A stretch of DNA of 64,000 nucleotides from an uncultured Lachnospiraceae bacterium (GTDB taxonomy: Bacteria; Bacillota; Clostridia; Lachnospirales; Lachnospiraceae). Below the pieces are notes generated by a model. It did not search any database and had not been told where the DNA came from. It saw only the letters and a list, made by a program, of their open reading frames with translations. The position numbers were made by a program, and so were the translations under genes. Where the stretch lies: the NCBI GenBank assembly GCA_905233695.1, contig CAJODN010000003.1, positions 63,542 through 127,541 on the forward strand, read 5' to 3'. The stretch's first letter is position 1; the number at the start of each line of letters is the position of its first letter. Below, one piece after another: positions 28,377 to 38,558 of the stretch.

Positions 28377-29987
28377 ATGGCACGTTTTAAGAAAGTATTA
28401 ATAATAATAACTGAGATAATAATAGTTGTTACAGCGCTGTTTTTAGCATTAGTTATATTTGTTATAAAACCTGACAAGGAAAACTATGTCTTTGATATTT
28501 CGAATCAAGTGTTTGTATCAGAGGTTATTCCCAATATAGTATGGCTGATAGTTTTCTTTGTAATACTTGTGGTTTGCTTGTATTTTTTAAGAAAAAAGGA
28601 CGAAGTCGTAGATTCACTTCCCAAGGTTTTCTTGATTGTTGCCTCTGTATTGTTGTTAATAATGCAAATCGTTCTTGTGTATACAACATATTTCTCTGTG
28701 GGAAATGATGCCGGAATTGTTGCAACAGGGGCCGAGTACTTTGCAGACGGTATCTTTGATGAGTTCTATAATCAGCGTTATTATCAGTATGCCCCCAATA
28801 ATCTGTATATTTATGCCATTTATATTATTGTATTTAAGATAGCAAGCATTATTAATATAAATGCAAATCTGATACTGGCGGTTATATCAGCATTGTTAGC
28901 TAATGTATCGGTATTATTGTCCGGACTTTGTGTATGGGAGATAACAAGAAAAAGATGCTATGTCTATTTTACATACGTTATCGGTGCGCTTCTTTTTGCA
29001 TTGCAGGCGTGGATTGTTGTTCCGTATACTGATTCTCTGTCAATAGTATTTCCCATTCTTACGCTATACATTTATCTGAAAATGCGTGATTGGAAGGGAA
29101 ATGTGATATTAAAATGGCTTATAATATCAATTGTCCCCTTGCTTACATATTCGCTTAAGGCATTAAATGTTATTATCATAATAGCAATACTTATTTCCGC
29201 TTTTTTGCACAGGGAAGATGGGCTTAAGAAAGTATTAATGTCTATAGCAGGCGTGGTACTTGCTTTTTTTATTGGTCTGTTAATTCATTTATGTGTTGAA
29301 AAAGCAGTTAATATTACTCCTGATGATGACATGAAGCTTGATATTTCATGGTATCTTCTTTTGGGATCAAACTATAATACCTATGGTCAGTTTAATTTCA
29401 ATGATTATAACTTAATCTTTTCCTATGATGAAAAGGAAGAAAGAGACAGTAAGGCGTTTGAATGCGTAAGAAACAGAATTGCCGACATGGGAGTTTTGGG
29501 ATTGGCAAGGCATTGGGTTAACGAAAGCCACATATTCTATAACGATCCCACATTCGGTTGGGGCGTGGCTGATTATACCTTTGAAGATATTCCGATAAGA
29601 GAAGGGGAATTATCGCAATTTATAAGAGATATTTATTATCCCTCGCCGGGGTATGGATTTGTTATGAATAATCAGACAGAGGGGTACGGCAATAATTATT
29701 GGCTCTATGTTTATTTCAGACAAATACTGTGGATACCCATCCTATCGTTAATGCTGTTTTACTTTGTGTTCAACAGAAACAAAGAAATAATTGCGGGAAT
29801 CTTATCATTAACATTTGTAGGAGTTTTTATCTTTTCAATGATATTTGAGACAAGTTCACGTTTGCTTATAAGTTATTTGCCTATTTTTACGGTGACTTCT
29901 GTGATTGGCCTAAGAGATTTAGTGGATTTGTTAAGGGAGAAAACGAGGAAGCTTATATATGAACACACCAAAAAAGGGAAACAATAG
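28377..29987 (+). CDS. GT-C-like membrane glycosyltransferase, paralogue of the 14624 gene
   Basis: The ATG at 28377 is preferred over the track's 28362 because GAAAGAGG lies 4 bases upstream, giving 536 residues. About twelve helices. The first outer loop has VGNDAGIVATGAEYFAD and APNNLYIY, as in the 14624 protein, and SWYLLLGSNYN recurs before the large C-terminal outer region. A polyprenyl-phosphate-sugar-dependent transferase is the best reading from topology. Its last 29 bases overlap the next gene, an acyltransferase fusion, showing tight coupling. Confidence 0.7.
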   Translation: MARFKKVLIIITEIIIVVTALFLALVIFVIKPDKENYVFDISNQVFVSEVIPNIVWLIVFFVILVVCLYFLRKKDEVVDSLPKVFLIVASVLLLIMQIVLVYTTYFSVGNDAGIVATGAEYFADGIFDEFYNQRYYQYAPNNLYIYAIYIIVFKIASIININANLILAVISALLANVSVLLSGLCVWEITRKRCYVYFTYVIGALLFALQAWIVVPYTDSLSIVFPILTLYIYLKMRDWKGNVILKWLIISIVPLLTYSLKALNVIIIIAILISAFLHREDGLKKVLMSIAGVVLAFFIGLLIHLCVEKAVNITPDDDMKLDISWYLLLGSNYNTYGQFNFNDYNLIFSYDEKEERDSKAFECVRNRIADMGVLGLARHWVNESHIFYNDPTFGWGVADYTFEDIPIREGELSQFIRDIYYPSPGYGFVMNNQTEGYGNNYWLYVYFRQILWIPILSLMLFYFVFNRNKEIIAGILSLTFVGVFIFSMIFETSSRLLISYLPIFTVTSVIGLRDLVDLLREKTRKLIYEHTKKGKQ

Positions 29988-32733
29988 CATTTCTTTTTGG
30001 CGAATAATATTTACACTTCTAATAATAATGCTCCACTGTGGATTTACACAAGGGGGCTATATTGCTGTAGAGTTTTTCTTTCTTGTATCCGGATTTTTGC
30101 TGGCGAAGGGTTATTACGGCGATAAGCATACATCTCTAAAGCAATATATTAAAAAAAGAATACAAAGACTATATCCTATGTATTTTGTTACGGCGATGGT
30201 ATTCTTGGTGTTCTTTTCAATTCTTGATTTTGCATCGCGGGATTTTTCGGTAAGACTGTTCTTTATAGATCTGATAGAAAAAACGGCGACAAATTGGAAA
30301 AGCGTTCTAATGCTTCAGCTGTTCGGGAGCGGACCGATTGACATTAATGCACCGGCATGGTATGTGGCTGCGTTATTCTGGGTCGCGCTTCTATATTTCA
30401 TTCTAATGAAGCTTTTACCGAAGAAAGCATTTGTTGTTTTTACAGCCGTAACTTCCGGGGCTGTATTAATATGTTGCTTTATATTTATAGGACATTTGGA
30501 TCTATGGGAGGAAAAGACTCTATTTATTAGCCAGGGCGTATTCAGGGCGTATGCGGAGATAGGTCTTGGTATACTGATATATGTTATAAAAGAGAAACTT
30601 TCAGAAAAACAAATAAATTCAAAAATAGCTTTTATTGTTGAATTAATAGGATACGTAGCTATTCTGGTTGCAACTGCTTTTACAAGACATACAAGGCTTG
30701 ATTATCTTCTTCTTTTAATTATGGCAGTATGCGTTTTCATGTCATTTTCAGAACATAGAGGGGCTTTTTTCCGGAATAAAATTGTTACAACAATAAGTGG
30801 GTATACATATGGAGTATATATGAATCACTCCTTCTTTGTCGTGTTACTTCTGATATTCGGTATACCTTTTAATAACGCTCCTCAAATAGTTAATCTGTTA
30901 TGGATTGTTCTGTGTGCCACTGTATGCGGAGTTGTATTCGAGAGTCTGATACGACTTATTATGAAGAAACTGAATAAAGCGAATGATAGATCCGTATACT
31001 GCGGCATTTTTATGATTGTTGTATCAATAATATGGATATATACTCTTAAGGATATTAGCGGGTCACTTTTGTCATATGTTATAATAGCAATTGTATCCGT
31101 AGTAATGTGTGTATCTTCTCGTAAGAGAATAGACAAACCATCGGTTAAGATTGTGGTATGTGTGCTCTCTTTATTGCTGTCGGGACTCGTAGCATTAGCC
31201 CACTATTATGTATTTGATAATTACAGTGGAGCCTTGACATATGCTGCAATAATCACAATGCTGATTACCGGATTCTTTGTCTTTTACTATATATTCAGAT
31301 TTGGATATGTGGTATTAAGAAACTATACATTTACAGTAAAAAGAGAGTATAGAATATCCGGATTAATTGTATTTATATCTGCGTGCCTGATATATATAAT
31401 ATTAAACATACTGATTCTTGTATTATGCAAGTACCCATGTGATTATTTCTACGACTCATTGTGGCAGTTTGGTGAGATACAATCCGGAGACTATACTAAT
31501 CATCACCCTATATATCATACTTGGATTCTGGGATTATTCTTTAATCTTGGTTATGTGACGGGAATCGGACCGGGAAATGCCTTATTTATATATACTGTTC
31601 TTCAGATAATCGTTGTGGGCTTGATTGTCGGCTATTATATGAAGACGTTATATGAGATGAGAGTGCCGATAGTCCTTATGGTACTATGCTTCGCATTTTT
31701 GATTTTTAATCCCATCAGCCTGAAGTATGCACCTTTTGTTGATAAAGATCAGTTATATGTATACATGGCACTTCTGTTCCTGCTGGCGCTTACACGTATA
31801 ATCCTTGGTATAGGAAAGGTCAATAAAAGGGACTATATATATATGATAATCGGAGCATTGGGATTCGGCCTTTTCAGGGGAAATGGATTTGTAATTCTTT
31901 TGGCAACGATGATAGCTGCTGTTATAATGAAGAGCGAAGTCAGAAAAAAGCTTATGATAGCCTTTGCGTCACTTGCAGTGGTTATATTTGTTCTTAACAC
32001 GCCGGTAAGAAATGCTGTGGGAGTTAAGCCCACGGAATTCTCCGAAAGCCTTTCTATCCCGATACAGCAGGTGAGTCGTGTTGTATATGATGGGTATGAA
32101 TTGGATGATGAAGATAAGGATATGATTTTTGCCCTTGTTGAAGAGGATGTTATTAAAGAACAATATGAGCCTTACATTTCCGACAATATGAAGGGAAGGA
32201 TTCAATTCTTCGGAAGAGATGAATACTTCAAAGAACATATAGCGGATTATGTTAAATTATATATTAGAACCGGACTTAAGTATCCCGGGGAATATGTGAA
32301 GGCATGGGTTGATGAGACGCATGGCTACTTTGCTCCGGGCTATGGTAATACATCATTGGATTTTAGTGCATATGATCCGACTAACAGTGTATGGGCGGAC
32401 ATTGCCTATGAGATAGAAAATGACAGAAAAGCCATAGTGCCGGGCCTTGCAGATTTCTTAAATGATTACGCAAAACTGTTTGAGGATAATCCCATTCTCT
32501 ATCAGTTCCTTGAAATCGGCGGACTGGTGTATCTTATGCTGTATATGTTCGTTATTAAGATATGGAAGAGGAATAAGACTGTATTCATTGAGACAGCGGG
32601 GCTTGTAACTGTTTTGACGCTTATAATGGCATCGCCCTTAGCTACATCTATAAGATATACGTATCTTATATTCTTAACTGTATATCTTTCGATAGCAACA
32701 ACATTTTACAAGAAGAATGAAGAGATAGCATAA
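29959..32733 (+). CDS. Fusion of an AcylT3 acyltransferase with a DUF6020-like membrane domain
   Basis: A 924-residue protein. Residues 1-360 are a complete AcylT3 domain (FWRIIFTLLIIMLHCG, EFFFLVSGFLLAKGYYG, KKRIQRLYPMYF). After a few linking helices, residues about 460-920 form a second membrane module with CDYFYDSLWQFGE and YTNHHPIYHTW, which resembles DUF6020 and GT-C-type proteins (D-S-x-x-Q then D/N-H-H-P). A soluble region near residues 690-830 precedes the final helices. The frame is continuous with no sign of a sequencing join. One polypeptide may thus add and acylate a sugar. It overlaps the previous gene by 29 bases. Confidence 0.75.
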   Translation: MNTPKKGNNSISFWRIIFTLLIIMLHCGFTQGGYIAVEFFFLVSGFLLAKGYYGDKHTSLKQYIKKRIQRLYPMYFVTAMVFLVFFSILDFASRDFSVRLFFIDLIEKTATNWKSVLMLQLFGSGPIDINAPAWYVAALFWVALLYFILMKLLPKKAFVVFTAVTSGAVLICCFIFIGHLDLWEEKTLFISQGVFRAYAEIGLGILIYVIKEKLSEKQINSKIAFIVELIGYVAILVATAFTRHTRLDYLLLLIMAVCVFMSFSEHRGAFFRNKIVTTISGYTYGVYMNHSFFVVLLLIFGIPFNNAPQIVNLLWIVLCATVCGVVFESLIRLIMKKLNKANDRSVYCGIFMIVVSIIWIYTLKDISGSLLSYVIIAIVSVVMCVSSRKRIDKPSVKIVVCVLSLLLSGLVALAHYYVFDNYSGALTYAAIITMLITGFFVFYYIFRFGYVVLRNYTFTVKREYRISGLIVFISACLIYIILNILILVLCKYPCDYFYDSLWQFGEIQSGDYTNHHPIYHTWILGLFFNLGYVTGIGPGNALFIYTVLQIIVVGLIVGYYMKTLYEMRVPIVLMVLCFAFLIFNPISLKYAPFVDKDQLYVYMALLFLLALTRIILGIGKVNKRDYIYMIIGALGFGLFRGNGFVILLATMIAAVIMKSEVRKKLMIAFASLAVVIFVLNTPVRNAVGVKPTEFSESLSIPIQQVSRVVYDGYELDDEDKDMIFALVEEDVIKEQYEPYISDNMKGRIQFFGRDEYFKEHIADYVKLYIRTGLKYPGEYVKAWVDETHGYFAPGYGNTSLDFSAYDPTNSVWADIAYEIENDRKAIVPGLADFLNDYAKLFEDNPILYQFLEIGGLVYLMLYMFVIKIWKRNKTVFIETAGLVTVLTLIMASPLATSIRYTYLIFLTVYLSIATTFYKKNEEIA

Positions 32734-32754
32734 TTCTAATAAGAGGAGAAGATA

Positions 32755-33456
32755 ATGCAATCAGAGAAGAAGAAAAAAGTAGTGCTGGGAGTTATTATTG
32801 CACTTGCCCTGTTCGTTATAGGAGCGGGTGTATACTGCGGTATGATGCTTAAGAATGATAAGAAACCGGTAACCTGGCTCGCAGTAGGCGATAGCTTGAC
32901 ATGGGGAGAAGGCTACTATAGGAAATGCTATCTTGATTATATTGAAAGAGAACATTCTGAAGTTATAGCCGATAAAAAGGGCGTCCCGGGAATGTACACC
33001 GCGCAACTTGTGTCATATGCAGGCGACGGATTTCTTGATGTTGATTATAATCCGGATATTGTTACGGTACTGATGGGAACAAATGATTTCGGACTTGATA
33101 ATCCTCTCGACCAATATGAGATTGATTTAGAGAATCTGATAAAAGTGGTGAAAGAAAAGTATCCCAATTCAAGGATAATCTTTTTGACACCACCTTACAG
33201 AGACTATTATGGTGAGAGAAAATATATATTGTCGGGGATGGTTAATCACCTTGGTAACAGCTTATATGATTACATCAACGTGATTAAAGAGAAGGCAAAG
33301 GAGAACGGAATAGAAGTAGTGGAGTTAACAGAGGATGAGTGTCTCAATAAAGATAATCTAAGGGACTCTACTCTTGACGGTCTTCACCCTAATGATAAAG
33401 GGAACAAATTGTTGGCTGACAAGGTATATAAAGAAGTTGTTACAAATAATAAGTAA
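32755..33456 (+). CDS. Membrane-anchored SGNH/GDSL hydrolase
   Basis: A 233-residue protein with one N-terminal membrane helix (residues 8-30) and an outer catalytic domain. Block I is VGDSLTWGEG with the nucleophilic Ser, block III is MGTNDFG with the Asn, and block V is DGLHPND with the Asp and His. Such enzymes remove or transfer acetyl groups on surface glycans, so it could counterbalance the acyltransferases of this locus. AGAGGAGA precedes the ATG. No cleavable signal peptidase site stands out, so it is probably anchored. Confidence 0.85.
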   Translation: MQSEKKKKVVLGVIIALALFVIGAGVYCGMMLKNDKKPVTWLAVGDSLTWGEGYYRKCYLDYIEREHSEVIADKKGVPGMYTAQLVSYAGDGFLDVDYNPDIVTVLMGTNDFGLDNPLDQYEIDLENLIKVVKEKYPNSRIIFLTPPYRDYYGERKYILSGMVNHLGNSLYDYINVIKEKAKENGIEVVELTEDECLNKDNLRDSTLDGLHPNDKGNKLLADKVYKEVVTNNK

Positions 33457-33492
33457 TGTATAGATAGAAGAGATAAGAAAGGAAATGTGGTT

Positions 33493-34557
33493 ATGAAGAC
33501 TTACGGTGTAATTATGGCAGGTGGCGGCGGAACAAGATTCTGGCCTCTTTCAAGACATGAGGTTCCGAAACAGCTTCTCAATCTGTCGGGAAAAGAGAAG
33601 ATGATTAACGAGACCATTGACAGAGTATCAACACTTGCAGACAAGGATGATATCTTCGTTGTTACCAATGTGGATCAGGTTCCGGGAATGAAGGCTGCAA
33701 CGAAAGGACGACTTAAGGAAGACCATATCCTGTCAGAGCCTTCCGCAAGAAATACGGCAGCGTGCATAGGATATGCCGCACTTGAAATCGTCAAGAAATA
33801 CGGCGACGGAATAATGTGTATTTTCCCGTCGGATCATTTTATCAAGGATGAAAGTTCATTTACAAGAATCTTAAAGGAAGCCATTAAGGTTGCTGAAGGC
33901 GGTTCACTTGTGACTCTCGGTATCACACCCACATTTCCCTCAACGGGATACGGTTATATCAAGTTCGATAAGAGCGAAACAACTCTTGATAAGAAGGTGG
34001 TGGAATTCAAGGAGAAGCCTGACGAATTCACAGCCAAAGCTTACGTTGATTCCGGTGAATACTCATGGAATTCGGGAATGTTTGTATGGCAGGCTTCGGT
34101 TATCTTAGAGGAGTTCAAAGCTCTGCTTCCCGATGTGTATACTTGCCTCGAGAAAATCAAAGATGCATTGGGTACTCCCGGGGAAGTAGAAGTAATTAAC
34201 GAAGTCTATCCCACAATTCCGAGTATCTCAATTGACTATGGAATAATGGAGAAGTCTGATAAGGTTCGTGTAATCTCCGCCGAAATGGGCTGGAATGATG
34301 TGGGAAGCTGGGACAATCTTGGTGTCCTCTACGATGAAGACTCTGACGGCAACATCACTGCAGGAGACTTCCTGGGAATTGATACGAAGAATTGTATAAC
34401 ATATTCAAGAAAGCGTCTTATATCGACAATTGGCGTTGAAGACCTAATCATTGTTGAGACGGATGATGCGATTATGGTATTAGATAAGAATCGTGCACAG
34501 GATGTTAAGAAGATAGTCGATGCGCTGAAGGAGCAGGGGAGAGACGAGCTACTATAG
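33493..34557 (+). CDS. manC: Mannose-1-phosphate guanylyltransferase, single-domain
   Basis: Forms GDP-mannose from mannose-1-phosphate and GTP. The protein has MAGGGGTRFWPLSR, VPKQLLNL, EPSARNTAACI, FPSDHFI and the WNSGMF motif of the family, and ends soon after the nucleotidyltransferase and left-handed helix region (354 residues), without a PMI cupin. It is thus a second and distinct GDP-mannose enzyme beside the fusion at 26066. ATG at 33493 is preferred to the track's GTG at 33487 because AAGGAAA lies only about 3 bases from the GTG. Confidence 0.92.
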   Translation: MKTYGVIMAGGGGTRFWPLSRHEVPKQLLNLSGKEKMINETIDRVSTLADKDDIFVVTNVDQVPGMKAATKGRLKEDHILSEPSARNTAACIGYAALEIVKKYGDGIMCIFPSDHFIKDESSFTRILKEAIKVAEGGSLVTLGITPTFPSTGYGYIKFDKSETTLDKKVVEFKEKPDEFTAKAYVDSGEYSWNSGMFVWQASVILEEFKALLPDVYTCLEKIKDALGTPGEVEVINEVYPTIPSISIDYGIMEKSDKVRVISAEMGWNDVGSWDNLGVLYDEDSDGNITAGDFLGIDTKNCITYSRKRLISTIGVEDLIIVETDDAIMVLDKNRAQDVKKIVDALKEQGRDELL

Positions 34558-34577
34558 AAAGAGAGTATTGCGAGTTA

Positions 34578-35624
34578 ATGCGAGTAAAATATATTGATTA
34601 TATAAAATGTATAGCAATATTATGTGTAATAGTTGTTCATCTATGCGGAAGGTATAGATACGAAGCGATACCGGAAGTGCAATATACGGCCGCTTATGCC
34701 CTGGCGTGGGTTGTGAGAATCGGAGTCCCCCTGTTTTTTATGTGTACAGGTGCACTATTCCTTCACATTAAAGGGATGGACATAAAAAAGCTCTTTACAA
34801 AAAACATTCCCAAGCTATTTGTCTGTTTGTTACTGTATTCTTTCATATACTCAGCATTTATGAAGAGGGAGCAGTTAATAGATGGTCAAATGGGAGCGCT
34901 TTCTTTTCTAAAAGAAACAATAAAAGGAATACTGAATATAGATGTTGCTCCATCCCTTTGGTATTTGTACGCAATTATATGTGTGTATTTAATGCTTCCG
35001 ATTTTCAGAGTGATTGTGGATAATGCGAGCAGGAGAATTATAGAATACTATCTCATAATGTGTTTTGTAGCTGCTGTTATGCTGATGCTCCTTAATATGC
35101 CTCAAGTAGCGATATTGGCAGGATGGACCAATGATATGAAGTATATATGGCTGTTCTGCGGGTATTCAATATACATTGTAGGAGGGGCGTATATAGCAAA
35201 GTATGATATACCCAAGAAGGTAAGATATGTAATATACGCTTTAGCTCTGGTGTCTTTGGCTTTTGTGGGGCTGTCAAAAGATCAGTTTTTTGAGAATCCG
35301 GCAGTAGGGGAGTATAATATTAATGATTATTTGTCGCCGTTTACAATGGTTTACGCCATTGCGGTATTCATTTTAATAAAACAGTGTTGCTCAATGAAAG
35401 AAAAAGAGGGTAAATTATATCCGGTTGTAAGATATATTTCCCAAAACACCTTGGGAATATACTTGATACATAGTATACTTGTTGATGTATTGGGAATTAT
35501 ATTACCGCTTAACGGCAATGTATTTGTTGTTATTCCCGTTCATTTTATAATAGTGTTGATAGCAACAATTCTAATAGTTTTTATTCTTAAGAAAATACCA
35601 TTCGTCGGGAAATGGATTGTGTAG
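34578..35624 (+). CDS. Acyltransferase family 3 membrane protein
   Basis: A 348-residue protein with YIKCIAILCVIVVHLCG in helix 1 (Lys where most copies have Arg), VPLFFMCTGALFLHIKG in helix 2 and a short basic loop KNIPKLFVCLLL. It is most like the 24982 acyltransferase. It follows manC by 20 bases. Eight or more further helices run to the C-terminus, with NTLGIYLIHSILVD near the end, a common AcylT3 segment. Confidence 0.8.
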   Translation: MRVKYIDYIKCIAILCVIVVHLCGRYRYEAIPEVQYTAAYALAWVVRIGVPLFFMCTGALFLHIKGMDIKKLFTKNIPKLFVCLLLYSFIYSAFMKREQLIDGQMGALSFLKETIKGILNIDVAPSLWYLYAIICVYLMLPIFRVIVDNASRRIIEYYLIMCFVAAVMLMLLNMPQVAILAGWTNDMKYIWLFCGYSIYIVGGAYIAKYDIPKKVRYVIYALALVSLAFVGLSKDQFFENPAVGEYNINDYLSPFTMVYAIAVFILIKQCCSMKEKEGKLYPVVRYISQNTLGIYLIHSILVDVLGIILPLNGNVFVVIPVHFIIVLIATILIVFILKKIPFVGKWIV

Positions 35625-35656
35625 AGGGAACTATTTAAGTATAAGAGGAAGTGGTT

Positions 35657-36748
35657 ATGAAAAAGTATTGTTCAAGATTAGATTTGCTACGCTTTCTGGC
35701 GGCGCTTGCGGTAGCATTTTTCTTTCACTATATTATTGTCTTCAGTGACTCTCCGGTAAGCGGCAATATAGTAGGTGATGCACTTAATAAGTATGGCGGA
35801 TACGTAGTGGAGCTTTTCTATGTCATATCAGGCTTTGTTATGTATATAGCATATTCTGAGCGTATAAGAGAAGGACAGACCATATTCACGAAATATCTGA
35901 CTGACAGAATAGTAAGACTATATCCTGCAATGATTATATCGGTTATCGTAACTATCATACCTATGTGGCTGGGATACCATATGTGGGATGAGGCCGTATC
36001 TAATGACAGCGCAGTCACTTTGCTTGCCATATTCCTTAATCTGTTAGGATTAAATGGTGGAACCGTATCGGGATTTACAAATACCACATCGGTTAACGGA
36101 CCATCCTGGTATATAACAGTACTTCTGATATGCTATCTGTTATTCTATGGAATTATTAAGCTGTGTCGTGGTTCGAAGGGGGCTGAGAATGTTGCCTTTA
36201 CGGTTATTATCATTCTCGGAATATTCTTTTATATTAATCCCATGAGTATACCAATGATGTTTGTATGCTGTGCAAGAGGATACATATTCTTCTTCATAGG
36301 TGTATTCCTCGCACAGATTTATGGGAAGGTGAATTGGATAGGTAATCTTTTGATGTGTGCGGTAAGTATACTAATGGTGTGTATGTACTTCTTCGCAAGC
36401 GATCACAATCTCCTTATGAGTGAGAGCATAGAGTTCGGACTGTTTATCGTATGTCCGATCGTAATGTTCTTCATTGGGTTCTTCCCGCTGGAATATATAT
36501 GCTCCAATGTGGTGGTGAAATTCTTAGGGGGGATTTCCTTCGGAATATTCTTGTGGAACCTGCCCGTATTTATATGGGTAAGGTTCGTTGAGAGATTAAT
36601 GGGAGAATCCTTCACATACGGCAGCATCACTACTTACTTAATTATTGTGTCAATCAACTGTGCTGTAGGGGTGTTGTCCTATATCCTGATTGACAAACTG
36701 TTAGGGAATTTCTTAAGAAAGAAGCTGGCGGACAAGAATTTTCAATAA
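35657..36748 (+). CDS. Acyltransferase family 3 membrane protein, OafA-like
   Basis: A 363-residue protein with LDLLRFLAALAVAFFFHYI in helix 1, YVVELFYVISGFVMYIAY in helix 2 and KYLTDRIVRLYPAMII, which are the standard OafA/Acyl_transf_3 features. The ATG at 35657 is chosen over the track's GTG at 35651 because AGAGG is then 8 bases away and not 2. The same GTGGTTATG context occurs at manC. It is the last acyltransferase of the locus; the phosphohexomutase follows after 76 bases. Confidence 0.85.
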   Translation: MKKYCSRLDLLRFLAALAVAFFFHYIIVFSDSPVSGNIVGDALNKYGGYVVELFYVISGFVMYIAYSERIREGQTIFTKYLTDRIVRLYPAMIISVIVTIIPMWLGYHMWDEAVSNDSAVTLLAIFLNLLGLNGGTVSGFTNTTSVNGPSWYITVLLICYLLFYGIIKLCRGSKGAENVAFTVIIILGIFFYINPMSIPMMFVCCARGYIFFFIGVFLAQIYGKVNWIGNLLMCAVSILMVCMYFFASDHNLLMSESIEFGLFIVCPIVMFFIGFFPLEYICSNVVVKFLGGISFGIFLWNLPVFIWVRFVERLMGESFTYGSITTYLIIVSINCAVGVLSYILIDKLLGNFLRKKLADKNFQ

Positions 36749-36824
36749 CGCCCTTTATAGATTGGGGGAAATCTAGTATTATATATAGTATAGCAAAGAT
36801 AACGTTTAGAAAGGAAGAAGAAAT

Positions 36825-38549
36825 ATGGGTTACAAGGAAGAATATAACAAATGGTGCACGGATCCTTACTTTGACGACGATACCAAGGCGGAGCTTGTAA
36901 TGCTCCTGGGAAATGAGACGGAGATAGAGGACAGATTCTACAGAAGCTTGGAATTCGGAACCGGTGGACTTCGCGGAGTCATCGGTGCAGGAACCAACAG
37001 AATGAATATCTACACGGTTCGCCAGGCAACACAAGGTCTCGCCAACTATATCGTTAAGCAGGGTGCTCAGGATAAGGGTGTTGCCATTGCATACGACTCA
37101 AGAAATATGTCGCCGGAATTTGCAACTGAGGCGGCTCTTTGCCTTAATGCCAATGGTATTAAGACTTATCGTTTCGAGTCGCTTCGCCCCACACCGGAGC
37201 TTTCATTCGCAGTAAGATATCTGGGCTGTACAGCGGGTATTAACGTTACGGCAAGTCATAACCCGAGAGAATATAACGGATATAAGGTGTATTGGGAGGA
37301 CGGCGCGCAGATCACACCGCCTCACGATACAGGAATTCTTGCGGAGGCAGCAGCCGTTACCGATTGGTCTATGGTTAAGACAATGAGCCAGGCTGATGCT
37401 GAAGCACAAGGTTTATTCAATACAATCGGTGCTGAAGTTGATGACGCATATATGGAAGAGCTTAAGAAGCAGTCAATCCATCCCGAGATCATTAAGGAGA
37501 TGGCATCAGACTTCAAGATTGCTTATACACCGCTTCACGGCACAGGCCTTAAGCCCGTAGAACGCGTGCTCTCTGAGCTTGGTTTTGAAAATGTGTATGT
37601 GGAGCCGGAGCAGGCTGTTGCGGACGGTAACTTCCCGACGGTTGCTTACCCCAATCCCGAGTCGCCCAAGGCGTGGGAATTGGTTCTTAAGCTTGCCAAG
37701 GAAAAGGATGCGGACATTGTTCTCGCAACAGATCCCGATGCCGACAGATTAGGTGTATACTGCAAGGATAATAAGAGCGGCGAGTACGTGTCATTTACCG
37801 GTAATATGTCAGGAATGCTTATTGCCGAATATATCATGAAGGAAAGAATCGCTACAGGCACAATGCCTGAGAATCCTGCATTCATCGAGACAATCGTGTC
37901 TACTAATATGGGACATCTTATTGCGGAAGATTATAATGTCAAGCTTATCGAGGTTCTTACGGGATTCAAGTATATCGGTGAGCAGATTAAGATATTCGAA
38001 GAGACAGGCTCTAACAATTATATCTTCGGAATGGAAGAGAGCTATGGATGCCTTGCCGGAACTTATGCAAGAGATAAGGATGCACCTGTTGCGGTTATGC
38101 TTCTCTGTGAGGTTGCATCTTACTATAAGAAGCAGGGTAAGACTCTCTGGGATGCAATGCTTGACCTGTATGAGAAGTATGGTTACTTCAAGGAAGGTCA
38201 GGAAGCAATCACTCTTAAGGGTGTAGAAGGAGCATCTCAGATTAAGGAGATGATGGATAACGCAAGACAGAATCCACCTAAAGAGCTTGGCGGATACAAG
38301 GTACTTTCCGTAAGCGATTATAAGGCTGATACGAAGACAATTACTGCAACCGGCGAGACAACAAAAACCGGACTTCCGGAGTCTAACGTTCTCTACTACG
38401 AACTGGAAGATAATTCGTGGGCATGTATCAGACCTTCCGGCACCGAGCCTAAGATTAAGTTCTACTTTGGCGTGAAGGGAACTTCTATGGAAGATGCGGA
38501 TGCGAAGCTTGAAGGGTTACATAAGAATTTGATGGAGATGTTCTCGTAG
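36825..38549 (+). CDS. Phospho-sugar mutase (phosphoglucomutase/phosphomannomutase)
   Basis: A 574-residue cytosolic alpha-D-phosphohexomutase of the PgcA-like long form. The catalytic serine loop is TASHNPREYNGYK, the metal loop is DPDADRLG, the sugar-binding loop is GMEESYG, and the phosphate loop near the C-terminus is RPSGTEPKIKFY. Length and motifs match the enzyme that interconverts glucose-1- and -6-phosphate; here the neighbours suggest it also or mainly makes mannose-1-phosphate for the two guanylyltransferases. Sequence alone does not decide between the two. The RBS is AGAAAGGAAG. Confidence 0.9.
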   Translation: MGYKEEYNKWCTDPYFDDDTKAELVMLLGNETEIEDRFYRSLEFGTGGLRGVIGAGTNRMNIYTVRQATQGLANYIVKQGAQDKGVAIAYDSRNMSPEFATEAALCLNANGIKTYRFESLRPTPELSFAVRYLGCTAGINVTASHNPREYNGYKVYWEDGAQITPPHDTGILAEAAAVTDWSMVKTMSQADAEAQGLFNTIGAEVDDAYMEELKKQSIHPEIIKEMASDFKIAYTPLHGTGLKPVERVLSELGFENVYVEPEQAVADGNFPTVAYPNPESPKAWELVLKLAKEKDADIVLATDPDADRLGVYCKDNKSGEYVSFTGNMSGMLIAEYIMKERIATGTMPENPAFIETIVSTNMGHLIAEDYNVKLIEVLTGFKYIGEQIKIFEETGSNNYIFGMEESYGCLAGTYARDKDAPVAVMLLCEVASYYKKQGKTLWDAMLDLYEKYGYFKEGQEAITLKGVEGASQIKEMMDNARQNPPKELGGYKVLSVSDYKADTKTITATGETTKTGLPESNVLYYELEDNSWACIRPSGTEPKIKFYFGVKGTSMEDADAKLEGLHKNLMEMFS

Positions 38550-38558
38550 GAGCAAAAT

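Noticed and set aside
36758-36792. TAGATT/AATCTA repeat and AT-rich TATA-like stretch before the phosphohexomutase
   Set aside because: The stem is only six pairs and no -35 element fits the TATA-like runs at proper spacing, so neither a terminator nor a promoter is claimed.
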